Shown one piece after another: positions 63,797 through 64,000 of a DNA stretch of 64,000 nt. The stretch is from Accumulibacter sp. (lineage in GTDB: Bacteria; Pseudomonadota; Gammaproteobacteria; Burkholderiales; Rhodocyclaceae). Numbering within the stretch: the first letter of the stretch is position 1; every line of letters begins with the position of its first letter. The notes under the pieces were generated by a model, which was not told the origin of the DNA, searched no databases, and saw only the letters and a program-made list of their open reading frames with translations. The stretch is from positions 124,001-188,000 of the forward strand of contig JACKLW010000007.1 in assembly GCA_024235715.1 (NCBI GenBank), in the 5' to 3' direction. A program made the position numbers and the translations under genes.

Positions 63797-64000
63797 AGAG
63801 CGGCTGGCGGCGCCTTTGCATCGTTGATCCGGCTTTCCTCGGTCGAACCCACGAAGAGCGTTGCAAACTCAGCGCTGAGAAGGGTTTGTGCCCAATGAGG
63901 CGGGTCGCCCGATGGCTGAAGTGAATCCCGAGCAGAAAGAGGGTCGTCAAGGCGATGGCCAGCGCCTTGCAGGAAACGGCGCAGCGGGCGCAAATGCGCG
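63797..64000. other. Downstream of the giant gene, nothing assigned
   Basis: 204 nt. A minus-strand frame (stop near 63705, open beyond 63950) and plus frames exist, but no ribosome binding site, hairpin or family motif is recognisable. A gene may begin past the right edge. Confidence 0.35.

Noticed and set aside
40526-63121. Very long minus-strand open frames (up to about 1,950 codons) opposite the giant gene
   Set aside because: They mirror the codon structure of the GC-rich plus-strand gene, have Arg/His/Gln-rich translations without motifs and lack starts with ribosome binding sites; shadows.
62636-63301. CRISPR-like regular repeats
   Set aside because: The repeats are directly tandem, in frame, without unique spacers and encode RTX nonapeptides.
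63705-63950. Minus-strand frame at the right edge
   Set aside because: Overlaps the end of the giant gene, no recognisable motif, and its upstream part lies outside the window.

Overview
The window comes from a high-GC, Gram-negative proteobacterium. Gene content fits a betaproteobacterium of the Rhodocyclales / Candidatus Accumulibacter type: an aerobic phenylacetyl-CoA (paa) pathway, a cyclic beta-1,2-glucan synthase-like protein, CsbD/BON/GlsB stress proteins and a giant RTX-type protein. That taxonomic placement is inference; no rRNA or marker gene is present.

Layout. 1-510: the N-terminal part of an IS4-like transposase on the minus strand, cut by the window edge. 511-4213: small stress and envelope genes (CsbD-like, a decayed GlsB/YeaQ gene, a BON lipoprotein, an AI-2E/PerM-type membrane protein). 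4280-13045: one very large NdvB/Cgs-like gene, followed by a strong hairpin and a structured spacer. 13295-15215: a zinc metalloprotease and an alpha/beta hydrolase. 15269-21175 (minus): a compact paaN-paaG-paaH-paaI-paaJ operon for lower phenylacetate catabolism. Divergent from it, 21556-24797 carries a ferritin-like di-iron protein, a ferredoxin-type reductase and a PaaX-type repressor, with paaY convergent at 24811-25470. The multi-subunit epoxidase genes (paaABCDE), the ligase (paaK) and paaF are absent, so the two-gene di-iron/reductase pair is the most interesting metabolic feature here. 25830-28815: a TIGR04283-type glycosyltransferase, a DUF547 protein and an AraC-type regulator. The leader of the AraC gene shares a two-part motif with the paaN leader, which suggests co-regulation.

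29190-31739: a small glycine-rich secreted-looking ORF, a single-domain PAS protein, a SABATH-like carboxyl methyltransferase and a truncated FAD-dependent oxidoreductase. The last two run tightly into the dominating feature, an uninterrupted 32-kb ORF (31736-63796) encoding a 10,686-residue protein.

The giant protein starts with a LEPR-XLL-type motif and a DUF4347-like domain. It then strings together many copies of a roughly 100-residue beta module (signature GSGT..DPW), several RTX calcium-binding blocks, an Ala-rich helical stretch, EF-hand/dockerin-like loops, and a C-terminal third rich in likely carbohydrate-binding folds (discoidin-like, fascin-like trefoil, H-type-lectin-like, two L-type-lectin-like, LamG-like). 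Two of these domains appear nested inside others. It ends in PKD-like domains, five tandem 135-bp RTX repeats and an unusually basic tail. It is most likely a surface or matrix adhesin. No secretion system genes are visible in the window.
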